This document shows, piece after piece, positions 35,801-47,124 of a stretch of DNA of 64,000 bases (its first letter is position 1; the number at the start of each line of letters is the position of its first letter). Below the pieces are notes generated by a model. That model did no database searches, was not told the origin of the DNA, and saw only the letters and a list, made by a program, of their open reading frames with translations. Where the stretch lies: assembly GCA_020744425.1 (NCBI GenBank), contig JAGMUV010000023.1:1116001-1180000 (forward strand), written 5' to 3'. Both the position numbers and the translations under genes were made by a program. The stretch comes from Dactylonectria macrodidyma. Taxonomy: Eukaryota; Ascomycota; Sordariomycetes; Hypocreales; Nectriaceae.

Positions 35801-38800
35801 TAAAAAGCTCTTCATAAAAGAACTTAAGATAGGACTACTAGAATTTAGTTAATAAGACTATAAAATTATACTAAAAGATAGAACGTTACTTATATTCTAT
35901 AAGATTTTTAATCTTAATAAAATATAATTATAAATACTTAAAGAATATATTAAAGACATACTATATAAAGGATATATTAGAATATTAAAGTCCTTAGCTA
36001 ACTATTTAGTTATATTTATTCTTAAAAAGAATAGTAAACTCTGACTTATTATAGATTACTACTATTTAAATAATATTATATTAAAAGATTAAACCCTATT
36101 ATTACTTATTATAGAGCTTAAGGACTGACTCTATAGAATAAAGTTCTTTATAGTATTAAATCTTAAAAATGCATATAGCCTTATTTACATTAAGGAAGGA
36201 TATGAATAGAAAACTGCCTTTAGAATGAAGTTTAAACTATATAAATACCTTATTATACCTTTTAGACTTATAAATGCACTAGTTATATTTTAATGAATAA
36301 TTAATAATATACTATAAAAGTACTTTAATATATTTATTATATATTACTTAGATAATATCCTTATCTTCTTTAAAATAAAAGAAGAATATACTAAGTATAT
36401 TTATAAAATACTATAAGTATTATAAGACTATAGGTTATTAGTTAAACTAGAGAAAAGTCATTTCTATACTCTAAAAGTAGAATTTCTTAAATATATAATC
36501 TCTTATAATAAGATTAAAATAAATCTAAAGAAAATTGCTATAGTTAGTAAATAGCTAAAACTAATAAATATTATAAAAGTATAAGCCTTCTTTAGATTTA
36601 CTAATTACTATTAAAAATTCATTAAAAGGTTTAGTAAATATACTATATTATTTACTAACTTTATATAAAAAGGAATAGAATTTAAATAGAATACTACTAT
36701 AGAAAATGCATTTAATAAAATTAAAGAGATTATATTAAGTAAACCTATTTTAATAACTTTCGACCTTAAATAAGAAATCAAGTTAGAAATAGACTCTTTA
36801 GACTTCATATAAAGTACTTAGATTAGATAATAAGATAATAATAGAGTATTATACCCTATTGCCTTCTTTTCTTATAAAATGCATAGCGCAGAACTTAACT
36901 ACTCTATTTATAATAAAGAATTCTTTATAATTATTAATACCTTTAAGGAATTCTAATACTATTTCTTAAGAAATAAATATAAGATTAAAGTCTATATAGA
37001 CTATAAGAATATCTTATACTTTACTATTACTTAAGAACTTAGTAGATAATAATTATAATATACTAAATACTTTTTAAAATTCGACTATACTATTATCTAT
37101 TATAAAGGCTCAGAGAATAGAAGAGCTAATACTATTAGTTAATAATATAACTTTAATAATAGTAAAAGAATAGTTAATAAATAACTCTTATACTTTATAC
37201 TTAAAGGATACTTAAAATAGAAATTTATTATAAAAGTCTAGAAAGGAATAATACCTCTATAGCCAGAACACTTAGAACTAATCCAGAACGACAGACTAGC
37301 ACTCTATTAGATAGACTGGGCCTAAGGTTATACTAAGAAAGTTATATATAAAAATAGACTTATTATTGTCCTTAATAGCTTCTAATACTAGATAGTATAA
37401 GACTTACACATAGAAGGACTATATAATAGAGATATTAACATACTATACTAATATATTATAAAAACATACTAAACCTATAGCCTTAATAAAGCGCTCTATA
37501 ATGCAATCGAAGAATGCCTAAAGTATTACCTGCTAAAATAACTACTAGTAGAATACTTAAAGAAGCTAGAAGAACTAGATGACTACTGATTTAACTAAGT
37601 TACTAATAACCACTCCTAAAAAAGGCATATTAAGCGAAGTAAAGACAGTAGAATTATTATACTAGATAATATAAAGAATTACCTCGCATAATACTATCAC
37701 AACCTAGCATATAATAGAACACCTGCCTAAGCCATTATGCAAATAGAGGAGTTCTATATAATAGAAAATATATATAGAATTATAAGGGACTTAATAGCAT
37801 AATGCTCTAAATGCTCTAAAGACTAATTATATATCTCTAGAATGATTACTATAATATAGCACTTAGTAGAATAAGGAAACCTACTACTTAAATAAATTTA
37901 GGAATATAATAATATATTACCTAAAGGCAGACGAATAAAGAAATAGTAAGTTCTTAAAGAATTGTAATACAAACTTATATAGGAAATATACAAATACTTA
38001 CTATACAGATACTAGAGAGTTAATAAAACCCTTAATAGAGTTAGAATGACTTATAAATTTCCTAAGATAAAGATAGTAATTTGAACTATTATTTAATAAT
38101 ATAATCTTTATATAAAAACCAAGGTATAATACTATAAATTATATAAAGAATTATAATCCCTATTAGTTATAACCTGACTATAGGACTCTATTATAATGGA
38201 TTTCATTATGAAACTACTCTTATTAAAGGACCCTGCAATCAGAACCCTTTATAATAGTATTCTTATTATTATAAATAGACTTATGAAATTTTCCTATTTT
38301 ATATTTTATTAAGAATCGATAGATATAGAGCAGTTTGCTTATATCTTCCTAAGAAATATTATTAATACTTATAGGCTACTCTTAGAAATTCTCTTTAATA
38401 AAGGACCTCTATTTGCTTCTAAATTTTAGTAAGTACTAATAGACTATTTAGAATTAAACTACTAACTCTTTACAGCTTTCTAACTATAGACTGATAGTTA
38501 GATAGAATAAATAAACTAAATATTAGAATAATACCTTTAATACTATATTAATTATAAATAAAATGATTAAGTTAAGAAACTACTAACTATATAATTAAGC
38601 TATAATATAGCTATTTATAAAAGCACGAAACTCACTCTAATATATACTAACTTTAGATTTACTTCTAATGCTTATAAAGTAAGCTAAAATAGACTAATTA
38701 TCTTTAAAGCCATCCTTATATTAGAAAAATTAAAAAATCTATATAAAGAAATAAAGACTAAACTCAAATTTATTAGAAATCAGATAAAAAAATACTATAA

Positions 38801-39180
38801 TAAAAAATGGATAAAGGGACTATCCTTCTAAAAGGGAGATATAGTATACCTTACTATAAAAAATATTAAAATAAAACAAGAAAATAAAAAACTAGACTAT
38901 AAATACATTAGACCTTATAAAATTATTAAAAAAATCTTAGAAAATAACTACTAATTAGACTTATTACTAAAAGTCAGACTTTATTCAGTCTTCTATATCT
39001 TACTTCTTAAGACTATAAAAGATACGATTTATACTAAGTATAGTAATAAATATAAGACTAAGGTTAAAAGAATAGAGGAATATAAAATTAAAGAGATCTA
39101 TAATATATAAGTTAGGAATAATAAGACTAAATACCTTATTAAATAGAAAAACTACCCTAAAAGTAGCAATTAATAGGAAC
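32880..39180 (+). pseudogene. gypsy gag-pol remnant
   Basis: Polyprotein remnant. Gag-like region about 32900-33350 (a LKEEVKDKLYKAN-like stretch). RT at about 35900-36800 with LIIDYYYLNNI, LNLKNAYSLIYI, AFRMKFKLYKYLIIPF and YYLDNILIF; the last is the YxDD box with its second Asp changed to Asn. RNase H about 36860-37130 with NYSIYNKEFF and IDYKNILYF. Integrase about 37270-38800 with an ILDNIKNYLA stretch. Interruptions are TAA/TAG throughout, so no domain can be made. Family assignment is firm from motif order. Confidence 0.85.
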
Positions 39181-39192
39181 CCGCTAAAAACC

Positions 39193-39800
39193 TTACCTAT
39201 ATATAATGCTTACTAAAGAACTTTTACTAATAACACTAGGTTTGATTAAAGACCTAACGTTACTAAAATCGCCCCTAAGACTAAAAGTAGACCAATCAGT
39301 CTCCTCTAGGACGCCTAATAACCTTAGGTTATAAACCACCCATTTTTCATAAGCCTTTAATATAAGAAGGACCCTATCCTCCTTATCTAACTCCTGCATC
39401 CTCTGCTTAAATAAATTAGAACCCCGCTCCTTCACTTTCTTCTTAATCTTCTTAATCTAAGCTAAGTAATTTACTACTATTACTAGAAATGCTTACAGTT
39501 CAGCTAGCTAGTTATAGATAAGTATAATTTAATTACTAGCTTCCTCCTCCTTTTATATAAGCTTTTTCTATTAATTAATCAGCCTATTTACTAAGGTAAT
39601 ATTAGTATAAATCCACTAAGGAAGGAAGGAATACCTTATATAAAGATACTATATAGATACTATTATAAGACTGATTATAATAAATACATTCTTTATAATA
39701 ATTAGAATAACTAGTATTCTCTATCTAATACTTAATCTTATGCTTAAAGCAATAAGTATAAGGCATATTAGTAATATAGCTATTAAGCTTAGTAAAAGTT
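39193..39800 (-). pseudogene. antisense ORF downstream of gypsy integrase
   Basis: On the strand opposite to gag-pol, 39435-39193 is an open 80-codon frame beginning KERGSNLFKQRMQELDKEDR, and the same frame can be followed upstream across stops to about 39600 (WIYTNITLVNRLINQQ-like, with TAA/TAG read as Gln). The result is a predicted coiled-coil/charged protein with a conserved-looking C-terminal KAYEKWVVYNLRLLG. It lies between the integrase end and the 3' LTR. I recall similar antisense ORFs of unknown function near the 3' end of some fungal gypsy elements; this is memory, not a search result. Confidence 0.5.
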
Positions 39801-39988
39801 TAAAGAGATTTGCACTTAGTTATCTTTTTCATTTTTTTAATTACTTTCTTTACCTTCTGCTTTATTATATACTATAGCATTATATTAGTATATCTACGAA
39901 TATTTACAGAAAGAAGTTATAGACTAATATTAGAAATTATATAAGGCCTACTTATATAGCCTTAAGGATAAGACTAATAAAGGGGAGA

Positions 39989-40376
39989 TATTATATTATA
40001 ACCCGGTCTGTATAGACTATATAATGTTAATTAGAGCATACTTACCTTACTAATTTCTAACTAATCCTATTAGATTATGATTTTAAACTATAATCCTAGT
40101 AATAGATTATGATCTTTAACTATAATCCTAAAGAATAAATTACGATTCTAAACCGTAATCTATTAGAATTATCTTAGTATATAAGTACATTCATTTAGCA
40201 CTTTTATAAAGATAGCCTTACTAGCTATTAATACACTTGGTTATATTAAATCTACTATTCTACTATTACTAGACCGTAACTTATATTACTTACTATGATA
40301 TCCTTAATTCACTTAATTATAAATATTACATGCCTTGGACCTACCCTAGAGCCCTAGTGTAAGCCCGACCGTTATA
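39989..40376 (+). repeat. 3' LTR of gypsy element
   Basis: 388 bp, aligned end to end with 30269-30656. It is preceded by the polypurine tract. Some G/C positions are kept here that are lost in the 5' LTR and vice versa, as expected if RIP hit both independently. Confidence 0.8.
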
Positions 40377-40617
40377 TGTAATATATACTTGTTTGTAACA
40401 TAAGCTTATCATACACGTTATAATAGATTTATAAAGATAAAAGCATGCCTTATTATATATAGAGACTAGTAAGTAATAGATAGTTAAGAGACTTATATAA
40501 TAACTTTAGTAAGCATATTATTTAGAACCCTTATAGCCTTAGCTAACTGATTTAACTATAATATACTATAATATAATATAGTTAATGCATTTATATATAT
40601 AAAGCTAGATAAGGATA

Positions 40618-41042
40618 ACGTATATATCACTCATGCATCGCATCCAAGCATGCGTCGCACCTATACTATACACTTAAAATTAAAAACCTTAATTTTCTAA
40701 AAGTTTATATATAATTATAGGATTTTTAAAAAAATTAATTTTAGATATTTAACTAAGAAGTTAATAAATTAGTAATTTCTTAAGATTTTTAAAAAAATTA
40801 TTAAGCTAGTTATAAATAAAAATAGTAAAAAGTACAGTGCGAATTTAATAGCGCTAGCGTTATTAATATATAAAACTTAAAAGAATTCTTAAAAATAAGT
40901 TATATTATAAATAATTTAATTTAAAAATCCTAGCTATTTTAGGCTTAATTTAAATTCTTTAGGATTTTTTAAAAATTGCGATTTAAGGTGAAAATCTTAC
41001 TGTAACGCATGGTTGGATGCGACGCATGAGTGATATATACGT
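40618..41042. mobile_element. 425-bp MITE
   Basis: Flanked by TA duplications (40616-40617 and 41043-41044); the empty site is visible in copia copy 1 near 6250. Inverted ends about 38 bp long: ACGTATATATCACTCATGC at the left and the same word at the right on the minus strand, then TCGCATCCAA in both. No ORF. The A/T-rich interior resembles those of the elements at 22047 and 29885. Confidence 0.88.
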
Positions 41043-42338
41043 TATTTATATATAAATGCTTATAAAATATAGGAAGCTAAGAAGGATCCTAAAGCTATAG
41101 AAAGCTCTTTATAGTCTTTAGTAATTATTATTACTATAGTAAAAGCACTTTAAAAAGGGCTTACTATAAGTAGGCTTTTGCTAAGTGCTTAGTAAAGACT
41201 GCTATTAGCTTTATAGAGATATTATCTTCTTCTTCTATATAAATAACTATATCTTCTATTTCTCTAAGTATATTAAGAGTAAGGCAATATTACTAATAGT
41301 AGAACTATAGAAAATATATAATATTATAAGTAATAAGCTGCTTTAATAGTTCTTAGGGATTGAGATTATCTAGAATTGTAAAATAAGAAAGCTATAGTTA
41401 TTATAAGCTATTTATATTAATAAAATATACTGCCTGCTCTCTAAAGACTTACTAAACCTAATATTAATAACTTTAATAATTTATAAAGAACTTCTACTAT
41501 ATAATATAATAATAAGCCCTAATAGTATTAACCTATACTTTAGGAAGATTAGTACTATTATATATATAATAGTAATAACTTAACTAAATATAGCTTTTAC
41601 TATAAGCTAACTAACTAGGTTTAATCAAAACCCTAGACTATAGTAATAAAGAGCTATAAACAGAGCCTTATAATACTTTATATAAATAAAGAGTTTCTAT
41701 TTTAAATATAGAGCTATAACTAATAATAAAGAAAATAGACTATAAGTCGCTTTAAATACTAGCTTTATTAATAACTTAATAAATCATTAGAGTTCTTAAG
41801 TATTTATTATAAAGCTCTTTAGTAGGATCACTTCTTAAAGAGCTAATAAGTAGAATATAGTCATAATATTAATAATAAAAGTAGAGCTTCTAGTGCTTTC
41901 TTAAGTAGCTAAGGAAGCTCTCTTTATAAGCTGATTTATCTCTATATTAAAAGTTAACTTAAACTCTCTAATAACTTATTAAATAGCTATAATAATAATA
42001 AGGATTATAATTAAATATAATAATAAGTAAACTATCTGCTTTATTACTATAGAATTAGTATAACTATATATAAAGCTTAAATATATTAATATTTATAACT
42101 ATTAGCTATACTAAGAAATCATTAAAAAGAGAATTAATATTATCTATATACTTATTACTTAAATGCTTACTAACAGATTAATAAAGAACTTATTAAAAGA
42201 AGGTTACTTAAGCTTCCTTAAGTAGCTAAAGCTAATCGACTTAATAGATAAGATTAAATAGAGAAGAAATAAAGAAAAGGCAAAGAAGCTATAAAGCAAA
42301 GTGCAGCTTAGCAGAAGGACTGCGAAGCTGAAGGGGCG

Positions 42339-42561
42339 TGTTAGAATAGATCGTACGCATAGTTATGCATATAATCAGGTGACTTCAGTCAGGCGTATGA
42401 TTACTAAAGGCATACTAAGCATAGCCCGAATAGGAAGGCGGTGAATGCTGCATATAATACCCCTGACTGCTGCAGGGTCAGCCTAGATAACGAGATATAC
42501 AATACACACACATGTGGGCTCTCAATGACTAAGGTGCTATGCATGCTGCCTAAATCTAACA
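42339..42561 (+). repeat. 3' LTR, copia family B copy 2
   Basis: 223 bp, TGTTAGA..TCTAACA, followed by the target duplication TGACT (42562-42566). Preceded by the same AAGGGGCG tract as in copy 1. Less decayed than its 5' partner. Confidence 0.92.
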
Positions 42562-42566
42562 TGACT

Positions 42567-44508
42567 TCCTTTACGCAGCAGCTAAGGTCACAGCCTAAGG
42601 GCTCTGGCCACGATCGAAGCCTGCTGCCCTGACTAGCTGGGCAGCTAAGATAGCAGCAGGGTCACAGCACGGCTTGCGGGGGCTAACGACACCGCTATGG
42701 CTCTTATACATACTATAATGCTGGTTCAGACCTCATAGCAGGTATAGCTATTACAGCCTGTAAAGTTCTTATATATAAAATATATAACTGATAAGGAAAT
42801 ATCTCCTTTAGCTCTTATTAGATAAGACTGTAAATAACATATTCAAAATCTCCTGATTTTTAGCTTTATAATAGTATATATTATGCCTCAGAAAGCCTAT
42901 CTTCCTTATACTATAACCACAAAAGACATCTATAATAAGAACCTTCAATAAGGTTAGAGTTCAAGCATCAGACATACGTCCAACAGTCCTAAAACTCGGG
43001 ACACGTCTTACCCGGTTTTACTATGACAAATTGTCCAAATCCCCTGTTAGATTGGACATGTGACTGGATAGCAATCTCTCTATAAAGCTGGGGCTTTTCT
43101 CTAGCCAGTCTAGAAGGATTATCATTATCAATATATGCATTTCTCAACCAATCACATCAAACTGACTACCTTTCTAATCGTCTTTTCCTGCTCTTTCTGA
43201 ATCTTCAATCCCTTTTCTGATTGGTCAATTCCTTGACCCACAATCGCCGAGTTCCACCAATAACCTTCCACTCCTTCCACTCCTTCCACTACTATAGCCT
43301 TTACACAGCCAATAGTAATCACAACACTAGCTTCAATCTAAGTAGGTATTGACCTTTGCTCTGATCTCTGCGATTTAGCACTTAGGTATATAAGGCTATA
43401 TCTTAGTCTTAGTACCTGCTTAGGCCTCCAGGCCTGAGCTGCTATAGCCTCTGCCTCAGCACCTGCTTAGGCCTCCAGGCCTAAGCTGCCCTGACCTCTA
43501 CGTCTTAGCCCTTAGGTACATAAGGCTACCGCGTCTTAGCACCTGCCTCAGCCTCCGGGCCTAGGCTACTATAACCTCCGGGTCTTAGATGCCTTAATTT
43601 ACGGATCTTGGCTATTAATCTAGGTCTATAAGAAGTCACAGAATCAGGCTACTTATAGGCATTAGGGTTCTGGCTTAATGGCCCTGATCAATAGATGCTA
43701 GCTGCAGTGGTTTTTACCTCTATAAGCTCCCGCGAGGTTTTCCTATCTGCAGTTTTTCCTATCATATGGATCTCGATTTCTGGAGGTTTTGAATGCTAGC
43801 AAGCAGGAATAGGAATACTAGAGAATTCCAAGCTGGTTAATAAATATGGGTATGCCGACACCCGCCCTAACAATCCGCTGACGGATATCGGGCTCGAAAT
43901 CATAAGTTAAATAGGGCTGCTTAATTGCTAGATAGAAGAGGAAGAAGGATTGCAGTCTAGGATGGATTGTAGGCCCGAGCTATAGGCCAGTTATGCCTAT
44001 AGCCCCGGCCCCGGGTTATTGTACTTAGGTTTCTTCAGCTATTAACACCAGCCTAGCACGTCATCTTACCCTTAGGGGATTCTATAGATGTCTCTAGTAG
44101 ATGTCTTCATGACGATAATAAATCAACAACAACAACAACAACAATGTCACATGCCCTAGAGGCGGCACTAGCTTGCGCCGGGCGAGTCACTGGCCCAGCA
44201 CTGGAATGGAGGCTTTTATAGCGGACCTAAGCCCTAGGAACGAGGACCAGAGATTAATCTTACACCTACATGACCCCTACCAGTCAGTCTACAGCTATTG
44301 ACCTGCGTCTCTCACTCTTCTCAATAGGCAACTTACACTTACCCTATTCTAGAGGTTAAAAAAGAAAATGGTGTGGCATAGAATGAAAGCTTATCCGTCC
44401 GATTTAGTCCATCTCTACAATATCCAGAAACGAAAGCAGGCAACTTAAAGGACGTGCCAATTAGATAGTATACCACCTCCCACTTCTGACTACATCTTCG
44501 CAATACGC
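42567..44508. other. gene-free region with degenerate repeats
   Basis: About 1.9 kb of mixed composition right of the copia element. It holds a 9-bp triplication (CCTTCCACT, about 43264-43291), a degenerate tandem array (43380-43590) and a short CAA run (about 44125-44145). No protein-coding gene, RNA gene or transposase was recognised. The last 50 bp are the 3' side of the permease gene. Confidence 0.5.
43380..43590. repeat. degenerate tandem repeat
   Basis: The word CACCTGCTTAGGCCTCCAGG and variants occur three times (near 43412, 43461 and 43541), each followed by GCCT[A/G]AGCTGC-like sequence. A second word, CTTAGGTAYATAAGGCTA, occurs at about 43381 and 43512, so there is also a longer period of roughly 130 bp. 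Noncoding. Confidence 0.6.
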
Positions 44509-46309
44509 TTATACAGAAACACCGCCCTCAACGACATGCATCTCCGTCAACGGCCCGACGTACCGTTTCCTCGCTCGCAGAGGCCAATAAACTATGCCAA
44601 ACAACAGCGTCGCCCCCAAGACCACTGGTGCATAATTCATGTTGACTGCGGTGACGGGTTGGTAGGGAGGGAGGAGTAGAAATACACTGGTGAATATGAG
44701 ATACATGGTGGCGATGACGTTGACGGCAATTCCAAGTCTGCCAAGGCGCCATGGGCCCCAGGTAAGTGTTTCTGGGGAGGTGAGTCGGCGCCATAGCAAG
44801 AGGAGGATGGGGAAGAGATATGACAGCTGGAGGCTCACTACGGCGAGGGATAGAATGGCATTGAAGGCTGTCGTGGAGCCGATGTTGATGAGTCCAACGA
44901 GAATAAGAAGCGCAGTCGTAACAAGGATGGCAACGGTAGGGATCCCACGCTTTCGCTCCACCCTGGAGACGAAACCAGAAAACGGCAGTCCTAAACGAGG
45001 CATAAGTCAGATTCCCGAGGAAATCAGGCTGCACTAACCTTGGTCTCTTGCAAACGCCCACATCACCCGCGCCGCGGAAGTAATCAGCGGGATGGTGGAG
45101 ATGATCGCCATGATGGTCACGGCAGCGGCAAGCGTATTTGTAGCAGCCAAGCTCCTCGTAATGTTGTAAAACACCTGGATGATGGGGAAACCAGTCGGTG
45201 TGTTGAGGGCTGAGGCAATATCACCCATGCAGAACAGCAGCGTGATCAAGAATGCGAACCCGAGTGCCCCGTTGACAACCACACAACCGACCATGGCACG
45301 GGGCACGCCGACCTCAGCCTTTTCCATCTCCTCGCTAAGATGTGTGGCTCCGTCATATCCTATAAGCACGTAGCAGCAGCTCAGGAGGCCGATACACCAT
45401 GCGATGCCATCATTAGACCAACCTGAGTTGTTCTCAAATGTCGCAAAGACAAATGTGGGTGAATGCTTTGTCGGCGATACAACAGCCATCACGATAAGGA
45501 TGATAAGGAAGAAACCGACATGGAGCGCCATGGTTATCTTCTCCAACAGAGGTAAAATGTGGCTGCAGTAGATACAGACACAGGCAGAGCCCAAGAGGAT
45601 AGCCCAATAGAGAAGGGTACCATGCCATCTTTCGAAGGCGTACGACTCGGGGTAGTTTAGGACCAGGAGGCCCTGGATTTGAGTTCCGGCGAGAAATGGC
45701 GCGCTCCCGGCCAGAGAAATCCATCCAACGATTCTAGGGACTTGAAGTCAACAACGGCCGTGCACTCTAGGAGGATCCTTACGTGATGTAGCCTGCGAAC
45801 CAACTGCTCACCGGACCGTTCTTCTTCGGGATCAGATTGGCGACAAAGTGGTATTGCCCTCCAGCTGTGGGATGGCTATACAAATCCATTCTCGTCAGCA
45901 GCCGTACTTCATAGAGATCCAGGTCATGTTACCTCGATGCCAGCTCAGCAAGGGACATGGCCGAACATAACGACCCGACAAAGGCAATGATGGCTCCGTA
46001 GACAAGCGAGGACGGGCCTCCGCTGATCAATCCAGTGGCCATTGTGCTATCGACTAGTTAGCATCTTCAATCAAGCATCACGTGGATCCGTCGTACCTGC
46101 ATAGGGCTTCCCATGTCGCCATCAAAGAGACACAAGTCGCTAGTATAGCAGTTGGAGAGAAGTTGCGCTGTCTGTTGCTCAGTTTTATTGTGGATGCAAG
46201 TAGGTAGGGCATATACCTTGACCTCCTGGACATATCCCAGGCGTGCGAGCTGCTCCTCGCCTGCGACAGAAGGCATGGCCTGCTTCTCCAAGGATGGCTG
46301 TGGCGTCAT
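44509..46309 (-). CDS. amino acid / GABA-choline type permease (APC superfamily)
   Basis: Six exons: 46309-46217, 46167-46097, 46046-45933, 45875-45783, 45733-45039 and 44990-44509; 515 residues, the usual family length. All five introns have GT..AG ends and each junction restores conserved sequence, such as RNFSPTAILATCVSLMATWE, MATGLISGGPSSLVYG, HPTAGGQYHFVANL and GWISLAGSAPFLAGTQIQG. About twelve membrane segments are expected; clear ones include HVGFFLIILIVMAVV and AVTIMAIISTIPLI. The GYDGATHLSEEMEKAEVGVP loop and the FARDQGLPFSGFVSRV loop are typical of fungal GABA/choline permeases. It would import small amino compounds at the plasma membrane; the substrate cannot be told. Start MTPQPSLEKQAMPS is the first ATG. 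Confidence 0.93.
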
Positions 46310-47124
46310 GGGGACTTTGGCTCACGAGGAGTCTTCAAAAAGCAACGAATAGTAGTGTAACTAGGCAAGGTAACTTGACGGAGCTTGCAAATGTAGAAGC
46401 GTATGAGGATTCATCTCAAACTTTGCAGACACTCAACGTCTGTTAAATATGTTCCTTATCTCAAATCTGAGGGATCCATATTGACACCACCACGGGACTT
46501 TGAAATCTTTGGAGCTAGCCCTTAAGGTCCCACCATACCCTAAGTAGAAGAAAAATGCGAGGTGTGGCGCCCAAGAGCCCATGCACCCCGCGTTCTAGTG
46601 AGATAATGGGATCGGAGTTGCTGATACGACGCTAAATCGTGCGAGGTATGAACATGGGGTTTGATAGCAGCTGGCCCAGGCAACCGCCTTCCAATCTTGC
46701 CGAGTCTCGGAAAGAAATGTAGGACTTCCGAGCAGCCAGGTTGGGCAATGGCAGCTTGTTTTCTCTTGAGCTGAGGTACCTTAACCCTTCGCTCCATACC
46801 TTGCTCCACTCACCCCCTATGACGATGCGAGGACGAGCGCAGTACTAAAGGGGCTTAACTTCGTCATCACTGGTTCTTCCAATCATCTGATCAGCTTTGT
46901 ACATTCTCATTCTCGCTAAATCAATGCTACTATAAGGCAGTGACGATGAAGGCACTATGGTCTCGCACTCATTCAATCACAGCTCTCTTGGCTATGGCTT
47001 ATGTTGGAGCACAGATACGTTGAGAAAAGACATGAAATACTATCCTGGGGCCTAGAGTCTGACTCGCCTTGTGTTCTCTCCCTTGGACCCAGTTCATACT
47101 CATCTAACTGTGAAACTAGAGAAC
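46310..47124. other. intergenic, permease promoter side
   Basis: 815 bp between the permease start and the 3' end of the MoaF-like gene. I see only short shadow ORFs. The part next to 46310 should hold the permease promoter. Confidence 0.4.

Larger units (their letters stand above)
30269..40376 (+). mobile_element. Ty3/gypsy LTR retrotransposon
   Basis: LTRs at 30269-30656 and 39989-40376, both 388 bp and alignable end to end. A polypurine tract (AAAGGGGAGA, 39979-39988) directly precedes the 3' LTR. Order inside: a pogo insertion (30987-32846), gag-like region (about 32900-33700), RT (about 35900-36800), RNase H (about 36860-37150), integrase (about 37260-38800), then an antisense ORF region. 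RT before integrase is the gypsy order. No clean target duplication was found. Heavy RIP-like decay. Without the pogo copy the element is about 8.2 kb. Confidence 0.88.
29885..40418. mobile_element. MITE split by a gypsy element
   Basis: Left part 29885-30268 and right part 40377-40418 form one TIR element flanked by TA (29883-29884 and 40419-40420). Ends: ATGTATATAATAAGCTTATG on the left and ACGTGTATGATAAGCTTATG when the right end is read on the minus strand, with similarity continuing through ACAAGTAT. Removing the Ty3/gypsy element (30269-40376) gives about 426 bp, nearly the size of the MITE at 40618. The A/T-rich interior has no coding capacity. Confidence 0.78.
24510..42270 (+). pseudogene. 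copia gag-pol remnant, family B copy 2 (four blocks)
   Basis: Collinear with the copy-1 polyprotein: gag from about 24523, integrase region about 26200-26870, remainder to about 29880, RT at 40430-41160 and RNase H to about 42260. It is split by three DNA-transposon insertions and saturated with TAA/TAG. Most CpA sites have become TpA, so the longest readable pieces are under 50 codons. It has no coding capacity. Confidence 0.85.
23055..42561 (+). mobile_element. Ty1/copia retrotransposon, family B copy 2, with nested insertions
   Basis: A whole copia element: 5' LTR 23055-23277, 3' LTR 42339-42561 (both 223 bp), and the perfect target duplication TGACT at 23050-23054 and 42562-42566. The interior is collinear with copy 1 (2473-7547) and split into blocks 24461-26867, 28728-29884, 40419-40617 and 41043-42338. 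Insertions at 23384-24446, 26868-28727, 29885-40418 and 40618-41042 account for the rest; without them about 5.6 kb remains. A gap relative to copy 1 near 28790 (part of the integrase region) looks like a deletion of about 90-100 bp. RIP-like decay is much stronger than in copy 1. Confidence 0.92.

Noticed and set aside
36611..36808. Minus-strand ORF inside the gypsy RT region
   Set aside because: It is a low-complexity A/T shadow of the RT remnant.
1..42561. Long frames interrupted almost only by TAA/TAG, suggesting stop-codon reassignment to Gln
   Set aside because: Intact genes in the same window use TAA/TAG as normal stops, and the effect is confined to repeats and a few neighbours with CpA-to-TpA bias, so RIP explains it.
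44125..44145. CAA microsatellite as part of a poly-Gln protein
   Set aside because: No open frame of useful length or start signal surrounds it.
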